Source of the DNA: Clostridium sp. JN-9
GTDB lineage: Bacteria; Bacillota; Clostridia; Clostridiales; Clostridiaceae
DNA length: 64,000 nucleotides
Assembly: GCF_004103695.1 (NCBI RefSeq)
Contig: NZ_CP035280.1
Location: forward strand, 1,178,001-1,242,000
Direction of reading: 5' to 3'
Every line of letters begins with the position of its first letter. Position 1 is the first letter of the stretch. Shown here piece after piece: positions 26,169 through 34,906 of this stretch. The notes beneath the pieces are model-generated. The model did no database searches, was not told the DNA's origin, and saw only the letters and a program-made list of their open reading frames with translations. Made by a program: the position numbers and the translations under genes.

Positions 26169-26320
26169 AAAACATTGAAACTTGAAGGAATTTACGTACA
26201 TGTATGGAATATATTAATTATGAAACATAAATATAATTGTATTGTTTCATAACTAATGGCTGCCAAGGGGAACCTTGATAATTTGCTTGGAATCATAACA
26301 ATCTGGGGGGGTTAGTTATA

Positions 26321-28000
26321 ATGTACAAGTATTTGATTAAGTATAAAATTTTATTTATCACTAGTATTTGTTTAATCATAACATCATCAATTTTTGAAAT
26401 AATCAAAGCTTTTATTTTTGGTAGAATTTTCGATATTATTACTTTGAAGCAATTTGAACAATTTAAAATGTTTATCTTTTATACTGCGTTATTTTTAGTG
26501 CTGAAATTTACAATTTCATTTTTGCGGGATTATTCCTATGGTGTATTAACCAAGAAGTCTTTAGTATTAATAAAAAAGAGTTATTTTTCTGGTGTATTAA
26601 ATAAAAACTTAGAGGATTTTGGTAAAGAAGATAGCTCTAAATATCTATCATCATTAACAAATGATATTAATATACTAAATAATGACTTTTTTAAAAGCCT
26701 TAAAGAAATAGTTGGAAGCTTATCATGTTTTGTTTTTTCAATTATTGTCATGTGGAGAGTTAATGTATGGTATGTGGTTATATCACTATCACTTAGCACT
26801 ATTCCTTTTCTTATTGCAATGCTTATGTCAAAAAAGCAGATAACAGTAAAAACAAATTATTCATCACAGCTTTCAGCATTTGTTAGTAAAACAAAAGAAT
26901 ACTTAACTGGATTTGAAACAATAAAAAATTATGGAATAGAAGAGAAAATAAAAAATTCCTTTAACATACAAAATAATAATTTAGAGCAAGCCTTTCTTGC
27001 AAATAATAAAGTTGAATATTTTATTGAAAATATTACAGGATTTGTTTTATCATCAACATTCTTTACAGCTATGTTTTTCGGAGGCTATCTGGTTATAAGT
27101 GGAAGCATAACCCTGGGTACAATGATGACAGTAACACAAGTTATGAACTATATAATAGATCCATTGGATTTATTTACAGTATGTACAAATAAAATAAGAT
27201 CATTAAAAACCATATGGGGTAATATAACAAGCATTATTGATTATTCCAATGTGAAAGATAGCAGCAATAAGATAGATACAATACATACCAGTATAAAATT
27301 AAATAATGTTTCATTTGGATATTCCAGGACAAATAAAATATTAAAAAATATTAATTTAGAATTCGAAAAAGGTAAAAAATACGCTATAGTTGGGGAAAGT
27401 GGATGTGGAAAATCTACTCTTATAAAACTTATATCAAAATACTACAATAATTATGAAGGAGATATTATTGTTAATAATATGAACCTTAACACTATATCCT
27501 ACTCCAGCTGGAGAGAAAACTTTTCTATAATAACTCAGAACATATTTATGTTTAATGATACTATTGAAAATAATATAACATTGTGCAGCAAATTTGATAA
27601 ATCTGACATTGAATATGTTATAAATGAGTCCGGTTTAGATGAAACAATTGGAGAAATGAAGAATGGATTGAATACCATGGTCAAAGAAAATGGATATAAT
27701 CTGTCAGGTGGACAAAAGCAGCGAATTGCTATTGCCAGGGGATTAATAAGAAATCCATCACTATTAATATTAGATGAAATGAGCTCTGCATTAGACAGCA
27801 AAACCAGCTATGATATTGAAAGCAATATTTTAAATTTGAATGATGTTACTGTTATAGTTGTAACCCATAAACTTAATACCGATTTACTTAAAAAATACGA
27901 TAAAATTATAGTCATGGATAAAGGCGAAATAGAAGAAGAAGGCAGCTTTGATGAATTAGTAGAATGTAATGGAACGTTGACAAAGTTATTGGCATATTAA
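26321..28000 (+). CDS. ABC exporter half-transporter (membrane domain fused to ATPase)
   Basis: The 559-residue protein has six N-terminal membrane segments (type IV ABC exporter domain, about 1-310) and an ATPase domain with Walker A GESGCGKST, signature LSGGQKQRIAIARG, and Walker B LLILDEMSSALD (Met replacing the usual A/P after DE). It resembles the gene at 35975 (shared SLTNDINI segment in the same place), so both are paralogues. A GGGGGGG site precedes ATG. No substrate gene is adjacent; half-transporters of this type dimerise and export drugs, lipids or peptides. Confidence 0.88.
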   Translation: MYKYLIKYKILFITSICLIITSSIFEIIKAFIFGRIFDIITLKQFEQFKMFIFYTALFLVLKFTISFLRDYSYGVLTKKSLVLIKKSYFSGVLNKNLEDFGKEDSSKYLSSLTNDINILNNDFFKSLKEIVGSLSCFVFSIIVMWRVNVWYVVISLSLSTIPFLIAMLMSKKQITVKTNYSSQLSAFVSKTKEYLTGFETIKNYGIEEKIKNSFNIQNNNLEQAFLANNKVEYFIENITGFVLSSTFFTAMFFGGYLVISGSITLGTMMTVTQVMNYIIDPLDLFTVCTNKIRSLKTIWGNITSIIDYSNVKDSSNKIDTIHTSIKLNNVSFGYSRTNKILKNINLEFEKGKKYAIVGESGCGKSTLIKLISKYYNNYEGDIIVNNMNLNTISYSSWRENFSIITQNIFMFNDTIENNITLCSKFDKSDIEYVINESGLDETIGEMKNGLNTMVKENGYNLSGGQKQRIAIARGLIRNPSLLILDEMSSALDSKTSYDIESNILNLNDVTVIVVTHKLNTDLLKKYDKIIVMDKGEIEEEGSFDELVECNGTLTKLLAY

Positions 28001-28007
28001 GTTTTCA

Positions 28008-28046
28008 AAGGAACTGTCTAAACCTTAAAACAGTCCCTTATTTTTT
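28008..28046. terminator. Terminator between convergent genes
   Basis: AAGGAACTGT (28008-28017) pairs with ACAGTCCCTT (28030-28039) with one mismatch, followed by TATTTTTT. The right arm overlaps the stop of the leftward gene. Confidence 0.75.
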
Positions 28047-28484
28047 CGCTTCAAAATGCAGCAGGGTGTCTATTCTTCTTTCAAGTATTTCATATATATC
28101 TTCACATTCCTCATTTAATTTATAGATCAGGTGTATAGTATCTCGAAGCTTTGATTCCTTCCCATGAACAATTATTGAATTGGTTAAAGTATTTATGGAG
28201 CCTGATAAATTAAAAGAAGCGGCGCTTATATTATTCAAGGTTATAAGCAATGGATTTACGTTGTTGTTAAAATAATTCAACTGCAGCGGATTGAGAGGAA
28301 GCTGGGTTAATTGGTTCTTTATTGAATTAATTTCTACAAGAGCACTGTTTAACTTGTTTATTTGTTCATCCAAAGTTGGCTGGGAGTCAGTGATGGAGCT
28401 TGAAGCCTGAGACCGTGAAGTCCCTGCCTTTTCGCTGCTGGACATAGTTAGTTTCGGATTAGGCTGTATTTCCTTACTTCCCAT
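28038..28484 (-). CDS. Hypothetical protein, helical
   Basis: The 148-residue product starts at an ATG with an ideal GGAGG site; the longer frame to 28544 lacks one. No signal peptide or membrane segment is visible. The N-terminal 45 residues are Ser/Pro/Lys-rich and probably disordered, and residues 50-145 are predicted helical with regular Leu/Ile spacing (LDEQINKLNSALVEINSIKN, then YKLNEECEDIYEILERRID). I do not recognise a family. It is convergent with the ABC transporter gene and has a dispersed repeat about 90 bp upstream of its start. Confidence 0.65.
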   Translation of the reverse strand: MGSKEIQPNPKLTMSSSEKAGTSRSQASSSITDSQPTLDEQINKLNSALVEINSIKNQLTQLPLNPLQLNYFNNNVNPLLITLNNISAASFNLSGSINTLTNSIIVHGKESKLRDTIHLIYKLNEECEDIYEILERRIDTLLHFEAKK

Positions 28485-28576
28485 AGTTTCCTCCAATTTA
28501 CGTTTTATATTGTAATTAAATAACTTTATTAATATGCTATTCACTTGAGCATTTATTTATGAATGAGCTTGCTATT

Positions 28577-28630
28577 TAGGTACCTGTTACCTTACAAAGA
28601 GTGGAAACAGAGTTAACAATTTTTGCTTCT
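28577..28630. repeat. Dispersed TGTAAGGTA repeat, copy 2
   Basis: TAGGTACCTGTTACCTTACA followed by GAGTTAACAATTTTTGCTTC. Here the TTGACA-like box is changed to TTAACA. It lies upstream of the leftward helical protein gene, in a stretch (28485-28830) that otherwise holds only a gene fragment. Confidence 0.65.
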
Positions 28631-28733
28631 AGTGTAGCAGCAAAATATTCTAATCTTATACTTTATTAATGTAAGTTATGATCCTCGCTAATTACCATAG
28701 ATGTTATGCTCATCCACAAAGGATCATTTAATT

Positions 28734-28855
28734 TACCAAAAAACTTTATAGCTTATTTTCTGTTTTCCAAAATTTTTAGCCGACTGATAATTTGAAGCCC
28801 AACTTCCCCGGGGTTCATATGTGGTATTGCTTATTTCTTTATAAGAAGTACTTCC
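28734..28855 (-). pseudogene. Possible remnant of a small secreted protein
   Basis: On the minus strand, a frame open for about 38 codons without a start reads SYKEISNTTYEPRGSWASNY and ends KISYKVFW. The aromatic and Ser/Gly-rich composition suggests a genuine coding 3' end in a different frame from the lipoprotein gene it overlaps. I cannot assign it to a family. It could also be chance. Confidence 0.25.
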
Positions 28856-29319
28856 CTATAATTCAATGAATTATAGAGCTTTCTTAATTCTTCGGTAACT
28901 TTTGAATCTGTGTATTTATATACAAATTTAGCTGTTTCATTTCCTTTATATTTATATACATAAATCTGATTCTTCGATACACCTATTGAGTATATATAGC
29001 TCTTCGCTTTTTCTGTATTGTTAATAAAGGAAATGGTAAAGTCAGGGTCTTTCTCCTTTTGATTGCTCTCTATGCAACTTATCGTTTTTAAATAGATAGC
29101 AATATCTTGCATATCCTGTGTGTTAGTAATTATTTTACTCCTACCAGACTCATTTTGGTTGCTTCTAATCGTAAAATTTGAGAATTCAATCCTTTTAGTT
29201 GTATCTATCGTGATATCCTCAAATGGTTTTACTATTTGTTTAACATTTGGTTTTGTACATCCACTTAATAACAATATAAGGCAAGAAACAAGAACAATCA
29301 TATTGAATTTTAATTTCAA
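28831..29319 (-). CDS. Predicted lipoprotein, unknown function
   Basis: The product (about 162 residues) has a hydrophobic leader and lipobox CLILLLSGC, so it is predicted to be membrane-anchored outside the cell. The remainder is a small alpha/beta domain (ITIDTTKRIEFSNFTIRSNQ, KSYIYSIGVSKNQIYVYKYK) of unknown family. Start is uncertain: TTG at 29319 has GGGGGG 7 nt upstream, while an ATG five codons earlier overlaps that run. Single gene, A/T-rich flanks. Confidence 0.65.
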   Translation of the reverse strand: MKLKFNMIVLVSCLILLLSGCTKPNVKQIVKPFEDITIDTTKRIEFSNFTIRSNQNESGRSKIITNTQDMQDIAIYLKTISCIESNQKEKDPDFTISFINNTEKAKSYIYSIGVSKNQIYVYKYKGNETAKFVYKYTDSKVTEELRKLYNSLNYREVLLIKK

Positions 29320-29540
29320 GGTGATACCCCCCATTTTTGCATTATAAGAAATAACCTATATTGATATACAATAATAATGTATTTATACAAATCATATAAA
29401 TAATTTTAATAAAACAAAGCGTTAAATAAAGCTGATACTTAGCACTGGTAAAAAAGAAAAGACTGCAATTATCATGTAGTCCTTATAATCTTAATAAAAA
29501 GACTTTTTCTAGATTTTTGAATTTATAAAGCTATTTATTA

Positions 29541-29880
29541 TCAGTCATTAAGTTTAAAATTACCTGATTGATCTGAATATAATTTTTCTACTTTGTCTTG
29601 TAAAGTTTTATTTAAATTACGAGAAGCTTTGATTTTTCCTTTATCTATTTTATAATTTTCCTTGATATAGTCCTTTAATAACATATGCTTTTTCATAAGG
29701 ATAATAAGAATTGTTAATTTGGATATTAGGATAAGGATCTCCAACAGCAAAACAGTATGCCTTTGCGTGCCAACCTGTAGTTCCAAAAGCATAATAGGTT
29801 ATCTCAATATATGGAAGCGTAACTGTAGAATAAGTGCGATTGAGCCATACCCGTGCTGCTGAAGAATTCCATTCACTTAT
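29541..29880 (-). pseudogene. Degraded secreted-protein gene (two frames)
   Basis: On the minus strand one frame reads EWNSSAARVWLNRTYSTVTL, YIEITYYAFGTTGW and PNIQINNSYYPYEKAY, then stops. A second frame, opening at an internal ATG, continues KDYIKENYKIDKGKIKASRN to a stop at 29541. The first part resembles the region before the zinc motif of secreted metalloproteases such as the one at 1265-1879 (NxW and YYP elements), but no HExxH is found. Best read as a gene broken by a frameshift and 5' loss. The family assignment is weak. Confidence 0.4.
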
Positions 29881-29930
29881 TTAGCTACCTATGAAAAATT
29901 CAAGAATATTCCAAAGCAATATATTTATCA

Positions 29931-30755
29931 TTAAACAATATCAATCAATGCATGAAATAAAATACATGGTGTAAGTGATTTTGTTTTGTAATAGATTATA
30001 CCAAGTATGAAACCCATAATTATCTGAGAACCCATGAGAACTATTGCTATAAATCCTAATCCTTTATATACACCAAAATGGAGCAGCCCAAAAATAACCG
30101 ATTGTACTATATTGATTTTCCAATACTCAAATCCATATCCTTTTAAGCCTGTTATAAGCAGACCTCTAAAGATAACTTCCTCGTTAAATGCAGGATAAAT
30201 AAATACCCTTAAACTATAATATAGATATGCCAAATCATTTTTGTTGAAACTTGAATAATATTTCAGAGCACTTTTACCTTGAATAATTAACCTTGGAAAA
30301 AGTAAACATAAAAAAGCCAATATAATAACTAATAATTCCTTGAAAGTAACTGACCATTTAAAAATGCTGAACTTTAAGTGGAATAAATACATAATTAGTA
30401 TGCAGCAAACCAGAAATACCTGAATAGCAGTATTTACTAAAAAACCTAAGTTTCTGCTAATCCTATATGTAAATATATAAATTACAGATATATATATTAT
30501 TAATATAGGTATAAAAGATAATAATGCATTTTTATCAGAGTAGATTTGATAGTTAGGACTCATATCCTTCAAAAACAAACAAATAACTGTCATACACAAA
30601 ATTATTGCTGATGCTGATAACATACCGGTTTTAAACTTAGAAAAATATAATTTATTATCATTTCCATATATCATAGGTGAGATGATTATAAATACTAATA
30701 TGGTTATTATGAATAAAAAAAGTAAGATATTTTTACAACTAAAAATTTTCTTCAT
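29931..30755 (-). CDS. CPBP-family intramembrane metalloprotease (CAAX protease-like)
   Basis: The 274-residue membrane protein (about 8 hydrophobic segments) has the three Abi/CPBP motifs: NEEVIFRGLL (EExxxR), VIFGLLHFGVYK (FxxxH) and LFHALID (HxxxN/D). These residues form the intramembrane active site. Bacterial members process or protect against peptides and often accompany bacteriocin or exporter loci. ATG at 30755 has AGGGG upstream; the frame extends 5 codons further without support. Neighbours are a broken gene and a small membrane protein, so no partner is evident. Confidence 0.82.
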   Translation of the reverse strand: MKKIFSCKNILLFLFIITILVFIIISPMIYGNDNKLYFSKFKTGMLSASAIILCMTVICLFLKDMSPNYQIYSDKNALLSFIPILIIYISVIYIFTYRISRNLGFLVNTAIQVFLVCCILIMYLFHLKFSIFKWSVTFKELLVIILAFLCLLFPRLIIQGKSALKYYSSFNKNDLAYLYYSLRVFIYPAFNEEVIFRGLLITGLKGYGFEYWKINIVQSVIFGLLHFGVYKGLGFIAIVLMGSQIIMGFILGIIYYKTKSLTPCILFHALIDIV

Positions 30756-30850
30756 TTTATCCCCTAACATCTACTTGCCAATTATAAAAACTTATATTAT
30801 CTTTGCTTTTATAAATATTTCATATAACATTTATTTGTATCTTAAAAATA

Positions 30851-31048
30851 TTATGTACTAAATTTAATAATGAATAATAGAATAACTGGTATTAAAAAGA
30901 GAAATATTGATATTATAAGCATTAAAAATGAGATTAAAAAAATAGTTTTACTTCTTTTCATGTGCTTTTTCAAATATAGACCTCTTATTAGGAATGCTAT
31001 AGAGCTAAGTATAAATAAATAGGGCACGTATGCTAAGACCAAATACAT
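30851..31048 (-). CDS. Small two-helix membrane protein
   Basis: The 65-residue product has two hydrophobic helices separated by a basic loop (YLKKHMKRSK), giving a hairpin topology. The ribosome site is weak (GAAAGAAA). It lies 95 nt upstream of the CPBP protease gene in the same direction and might be co-expressed. No family recognised. Confidence 0.5.
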   Translation of the reverse strand: MYLVLAYVPYLFILSSIAFLIRGLYLKKHMKRSKTIFLISFLMLIISIFLFLIPVILLFIIKFST

Positions 31049-31169
31049 ATTTCTTTCAACGTTTACTAAATTTGCACACCTCTTTATTATAAAATGTTTT
31101 TATAATAAAAACTATCTTTATAATAATTTATTTTACCATATATTAGCAGCAAAAACCATTTCAATTTTT

Positions 31170-31228
31170 GTAAGGTACCTATTACTTTACAAAAACTAGG
31201 AACGAAGTTGACAATTTTTGTCTCTATA
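31170..31228 (+). repeat. Dispersed TGTAAGGTA repeat, copy 3, supplying a promoter
   Basis: TGTAAGGTACCTATTACTTTACA is a good dyad (arms TGTAAGGTA and TACTTTACA). It is followed by GAAGTTGACAATTTTTGTCT; this TTGACA (31208-31213) is 17 nt from TTATAC (31231-31236), a plausible promoter for the zinc-ribbon gene starting at 31289. The rest of 31049-31288 shows nothing else. Confidence 0.6.
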
Positions 31229-31288
31229 GATTATACTCTAAAAAAGAAGTTAAATATGATAAATTAACTGCGAATGGAGGGGATTTCT

Positions 31289-31483
31289 ATGGAACGTTTA
31301 TGTCCGAAGTGTAAGAACAAATTAACAAAATGTGTAGCAAGAACAGGTACAATGTTCAATTTAGCTGCCTATAAATTTCCAGTAAAACCTTTTAGTAAAG
31401 AATATAGTGATTTATTTCCGTACGTATGTCCAGTCTGTGGTTATACAGAATGGTACGTAGAAAATCCAGAAAAATTTAAGTAA
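31289..31483 (+). CDS. Small zinc-ribbon protein
   Basis: The 64-residue protein has two Cys pairs, CPKC at residues 5-8 and CPVCGYTEW near 51, expected to bind one zinc ion as a ribbon. GGAGGGG lies 7 nt before the ATG at 31289. Single gene driven by a promoter inside a dispersed repeat. Such proteins bind nucleic acid or proteins; function unknown. Confidence 0.75.
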   Translation: MERLCPKCKNKLTKCVARTGTMFNLAAYKFPVKPFSKEYSDLFPYVCPVCGYTEWYVENPEKFK

Positions 31484-31589
31484 TAGGTTTAAAATAATCT
31501 TAAAATGCGAAAGGGAAGTCAAATGGCTCCCCTTAAAAATCACCTTATTCTAAAACATAGCTAAATATTAATAATTGCTTTACATCTTT

Positions 31590-32729
31590 TTAAACTGTTA
31601 CTTTTCTTTTATAAACAATAAATAAGATATAAGCACATAGGCACATAATAGTACAGGTTATAAAAGAAGCAGGCGTTGAAATATCTGCGGTTTTACCAAT
31701 AATAATATTTGCTCCTGCGCCAATTAAATCTCCACACATAGCATATACAGATAAAAGGGTTGCCCTATCCATTGTGGTAATACTTTTATTTTCAATGTCT
31801 AAAATTATAGGTGAAATTATAGATGCACTGCCACATAAAAGAATTATGGATAGTATAGTTAAAGCAGCATTAGAGGCAAAAACAAGTATTGTGCAGCAAA
31901 TACTAATAATCATATATAAAATTTGAATACTTTTATTCTTACCTAATTTATTGCTTAATTTGTAAGCTTTAACTGAGCTTAAACAGACTATTTGCATGAC
32001 AGCTGTTAGGATTCCAAAATATTTAATATCAATTCCGCTTCTCAGATATTGAGATTGATTTAAAAATACACTTACAGCTTGAACTACTTCACTTATTAGT
32101 GCTGCAGAAAGTACCAGTATTATAATATTTTTATTTTTTAAAGCTGTTAATAAACTTTGTTTTAATTTTGGCTTTTTTTCATGCTCAATTTTTGTATCTT
32201 TTATAAATAAAGTTAATATTGCTGCTAATCCATAGGGAATGATAGTCCAAAATGCTGTACTATCCATAGAATATTTAACAAGAAATGAAGATACTAATGA
32301 AGCAATTAAAAAACCAACTGTTGAAAAAGCATTATACCTGCCAAATATCTTTTCACTTTCATCATCCTCTATAGATGAATATATTAATGCAGTATCACAG
32401 CCTGAAAGTCCCGATATAGACAATGATAATAGAACTCTTTCCAGAAAAAACATTTCAAAGGAATAAGCTTTGTAAAAAATTATCTTTGATATAAAAAATA
32501 AAAAGTTTGAAATAACAAGAGTTTTTTTATATCCAAATTTATCTGAAAACCATCCCCAAGGTATTTCAAAAATAATCATTAATACCCAAGATATAGACTC
32601 TATTAAAAATATACTGGACATAGATAGTCCTCTATTTTGTCTATATATTGTAGCAATAGGTCCATAAAAAACAAAACCTTGAAGAAATACAATAATATAC
32701 ATTAAATAGACATTGATTTTCCTATTCAA
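31590..32729 (-). CDS. MFS transporter
   Basis: The 379-residue protein has 12 predicted membrane segments and the loop motif GWFSDKFGYKKTLVISNF typical of MFS drug/H+ antiporters. The TTG at 32729 was chosen because GGAGGTG lies 8 nt upstream; the frame extends 10 codons further across the ribosome site. Convergent with the zinc-ribbon gene and divergent from the blaI-like gene. The substrate is unknown; together with the ABC genes at 26.3 and 36.8 kb it makes this stretch rich in exporters. Confidence 0.82.
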   Translation of the reverse strand: MNRKINVYLMYIIVFLQGFVFYGPIATIYRQNRGLSMSSIFLIESISWVLMIIFEIPWGWFSDKFGYKKTLVISNFLFFISKIIFYKAYSFEMFFLERVLLSLSISGLSGCDTALIYSSIEDDESEKIFGRYNAFSTVGFLIASLVSSFLVKYSMDSTAFWTIIPYGLAAILTLFIKDTKIEHEKKPKLKQSLLTALKNKNIIILVLSAALISEVVQAVSVFLNQSQYLRSGIDIKYFGILTAVMQIVCLSSVKAYKLSNKLGKNKSIQILYMIISICCTILVFASNAALTILSIILLCGSASIISPIILDIENKSITTMDRATLLSVYAMCGDLIGAGANIIIGKTADISTPASFITCTIMCLCAYILFIVYKRKVTV

Positions 32730-32932
32730 TTTTAATACACCTCCAAAATTGCATAACAAAAAAGCCTGATTTAAAGGTTAATTTAAAAAAATATACTGTA
32801 ATTTTAAAGTGTATTAAATTGGCATGTACATACAAGTATCTCCTCTAATGTTAAATTATATAATTATTTTATCATACTTCTTATAAAAGTGGGATGTTAT
32901 TATTTTCTGGCGGAAAAGGTTATACCAGTATT

Positions 32933-32988
32933 TGTAAGGTACCTGACCCATGGGGAAACCTGGAAACCAAGTTGATAATTTTTATTGG
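32933..32988. repeat. Dispersed TGTAAGGTA repeat, copy 4
   Basis: TGTAAGGTACCTGACCCATG diverges from the dyad form after the first arm, then rejoins the family at TGGAAACCAAGTTGATAATT. It lies about 100 bp before the blaI-like start. Truncated relatives of its first half (GATACCTGACCCCTT, AGTACCTGACCCCTT) occur at 35276 and 37809. Confidence 0.6.
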
Positions 32989-33085
32989 ATTAATTTACAG
33001 AGTTTTCTTGACAAAAGCTGTTTACAGACGTAAACTTAAATTAAGATTTACACTTGTAAACAATTTTGAAGGGAGAAGAATAGAT

Positions 33086-33460
33086 ATGATACCTAGTATT
33101 TCTGATTCTGAGCTGGAAATTATGAAAATAATCTGGAGAGATAAACAGACAACCACAAATAAAATTATAGAAGAGCTTGCAGATGAAGTTGAATGGAAGC
33201 CTAATACAGTTAAAACTTTAGTGAATAGGCTTTTAAATAAAAATGCTATTGGTTTTGATAAAGCAGGCAAAGAATATTATTACTATCCATTGGTTATGAA
33301 GGAGGAGTATATAGAAAAGGAAAGCGAATCATTTATAAATAAATTTTTTAATGGTTCAATAAACTCAATGCTGCTTAATTTTGTAAAAAACCAAAAGATA
33401 TCTGCAAGAGATATAGAAGTACTTCAGGATATTTTAAATAACAATAAGGAAATTATATAG
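33086..33460 (+). CDS. BlaI/MecI-family transcriptional repressor
   Basis: The 124-residue winged-helix protein reads ISDSELEIMKIIW, WKPNTVKTLVNRLLNKNAIG and EYYYYPLV, the BlaI/MecI/CopY pattern. The ATG at 33086 follows GGGAGAAG; the open frame extends further upstream through the repeat but without a start signal. Family members dimerise on dyads and are cleaved after their partner M56 peptidase (BlaR1/MecR1) senses a signal. Here the partner gene is truncated right behind it, so induction may be lost. Confidence 0.87.
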   Translation: MIPSISDSELEIMKIIWRDKQTTTNKIIEELADEVEWKPNTVKTLVNRLLNKNAIGFDKAGKEYYYYPLVMKEEYIEKESESFINKFFNGSINSMLLNFVKNQKISARDIEVLQDILNNNKEII

Positions 33461-34570
33461 ATAACAACACTTCTGCGATGCATCTATTGGTTTAACCCCA
33501 TTATTTTATACGGATTTTATAAAATGAATCAGGACTGTGAGATAGCCTGTGATCAGCATGTTATTTCCTATTTAAAAGACTCTGAAAATTTAAGGTACGG
33601 AAATACCATAATAAAGATGCTTAAAATAAGCAATAACATACAGTGGATGCCTGGTACAGCTTCATTGAGTAAAGGCAAATCTGGAATAAAGAGGAGGATT
33701 AAAATGATAAGTAAATATAAAAAATTATCTTTAGGTGGGGTTATCTTTGGGGTTACTATTATTACATTTATTGCCTTTATAGGGCTTACTAATTCTAAGA
33801 TAAAAGCTGACGTTCCAAATGATACCTCAGTTAAAGCTTCTAAAAATATTAATGAAACAGAAAGAAGTTTAATATATATAACACTGTCGGATAATAATGA
33901 AGGATTTGATAATACAAAGGTAAGTTCACAGGATTTGTCTCCATATTTAGTTAACTATGAAGATATTAAAAGTATAGTTAACCAGTTGAAAAAATTCAGC
34001 GCAGTGAAAATAACTGTAAATGGGGAGCAAATATCAGAAAAAAGCGAGATAAATCCAGATGCTCAGTTTATTAGGATTAACGGAAATAAGTGCAAATCAT
34101 CATTTATTATAAAAGGTGAATGGAATAAACAAATTCCAGCAGATAGTTTATTGAAAGATAATAGTGCTATAAATGAATTAAAATCCCGTGGAATAGGGGT
34201 AAAAGTAGAAACTAAAAATAATATTTCCAATCTTGATTATAAGCCAAGTATTAAAGTTGAGGATACAAAAGATCTAAATATTATATCAAATAAGTTATTT
34301 ACTGAGTATTTGAATTATTATACAAAAGTTGCTGCTAATAATGATTTTAAGCTTAGAAGTTATAAGATTAATCAAATTACAGTAAAAAATAATAATAATG
34401 ATTCATTTGAATTTATGGTGGATTTCTCAGTACAGCCTGTTAATATTGAGGCCTGGCTCACTCCAAATGGAATTAAGTCTGATGATTGGGTAAACAATAA
34501 AACTTTTTTTGTTAAAGTAAGCATAAGTGGAAATGTTTATTCAATTAAAGAAAAATCAACATCGCCATAA
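33461..34570 (+). pseudogene. BlaR1/M56 sensor peptidase remnant lacking the catalytic domain
   Basis: Directly after the BlaI stop, in the same frame, the sequence reads TTLLRCIYWFNPIILYGFYK, then MNQDCEIACDQHVISYL, which is the C-terminal half of the M56 domain. The zinc motif HExxH and the N-terminal membrane helices are missing. Downstream come one TM helix (VIFGVTIITFIAFIGL) and a roughly 280-residue extracytoplasmic region. Translation could restart at ATG 33524, or more likely at ATG 33704, which has an ideal GAGGAGG site, producing a single-pass exported protein of 288 residues. The deletion point coincides with the BlaI stop. Confidence 0.7.
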
Positions 34571-34588
34571 TAAATTTAAATTAAAAAC

Positions 34589-34631
34589 TTGGTTAATATA
34601 TCAAAATTATGATATAATATTGATATATTAA
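34589..34631 (+). promoter_or_regulatory. Toxin-antitoxin promoter with operator
   Basis: Perfect 12-bp inverted repeats TTAATATATCAA (34593-34604) and TTGATATATTAA (34620-34631) flank a TATAAT -10 box (34613-34618); TTGGTT (34589-34594) can serve as -35. Placement around the -10 is typical of autoregulated toxin-antitoxin operons. Confidence 0.75.
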
Positions 34632-34647
34632 TATGGAGGTGTAGTTT

Positions 34648-34905
34648 ATGCCAGCAATAAGACCAAGTTCAGATTTAAGAAATAAATATACTGAGATATC
34701 AAATTTCTGCCACAAATATAAGGAGCCTATTTTTATAACAAAAAATGGCCAGGGGGATTTAGCTGTTATGAGCATTGAAACTTATGAAAAGCTTATAGGT
34801 AAATTTGAATTGTATAAATTGCTTGATGAAGGTATTGATGCTACGGAAAAGAAAAAGGTTAGACCTTTTAAAGAGGCATTGGCTGATATAGAGAAGGATT
34901 TGTAA
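34648..34905 (+). CDS. Type II antitoxin, Phd/YefM family
   Basis: The 85-residue protein has the Phd/YefM fold signature (MPAIRPSSDLRNKYTEISNF, PIFITKNGQGDLAVMSIETYEKL) followed by a C-terminal helix that would wrap the toxin. GGAGGTG precedes ATG. The toxin gene begins 1 nt after its stop. The protein should bind the inverted repeats upstream and repress its own operon. Confidence 0.9.
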   Translation: MPAIRPSSDLRNKYTEISNFCHKYKEPIFITKNGQGDLAVMSIETYEKLIGKFELYKLLDEGIDATEKKKVRPFKEALADIEKDL

Positions 34906-34906
34906 A

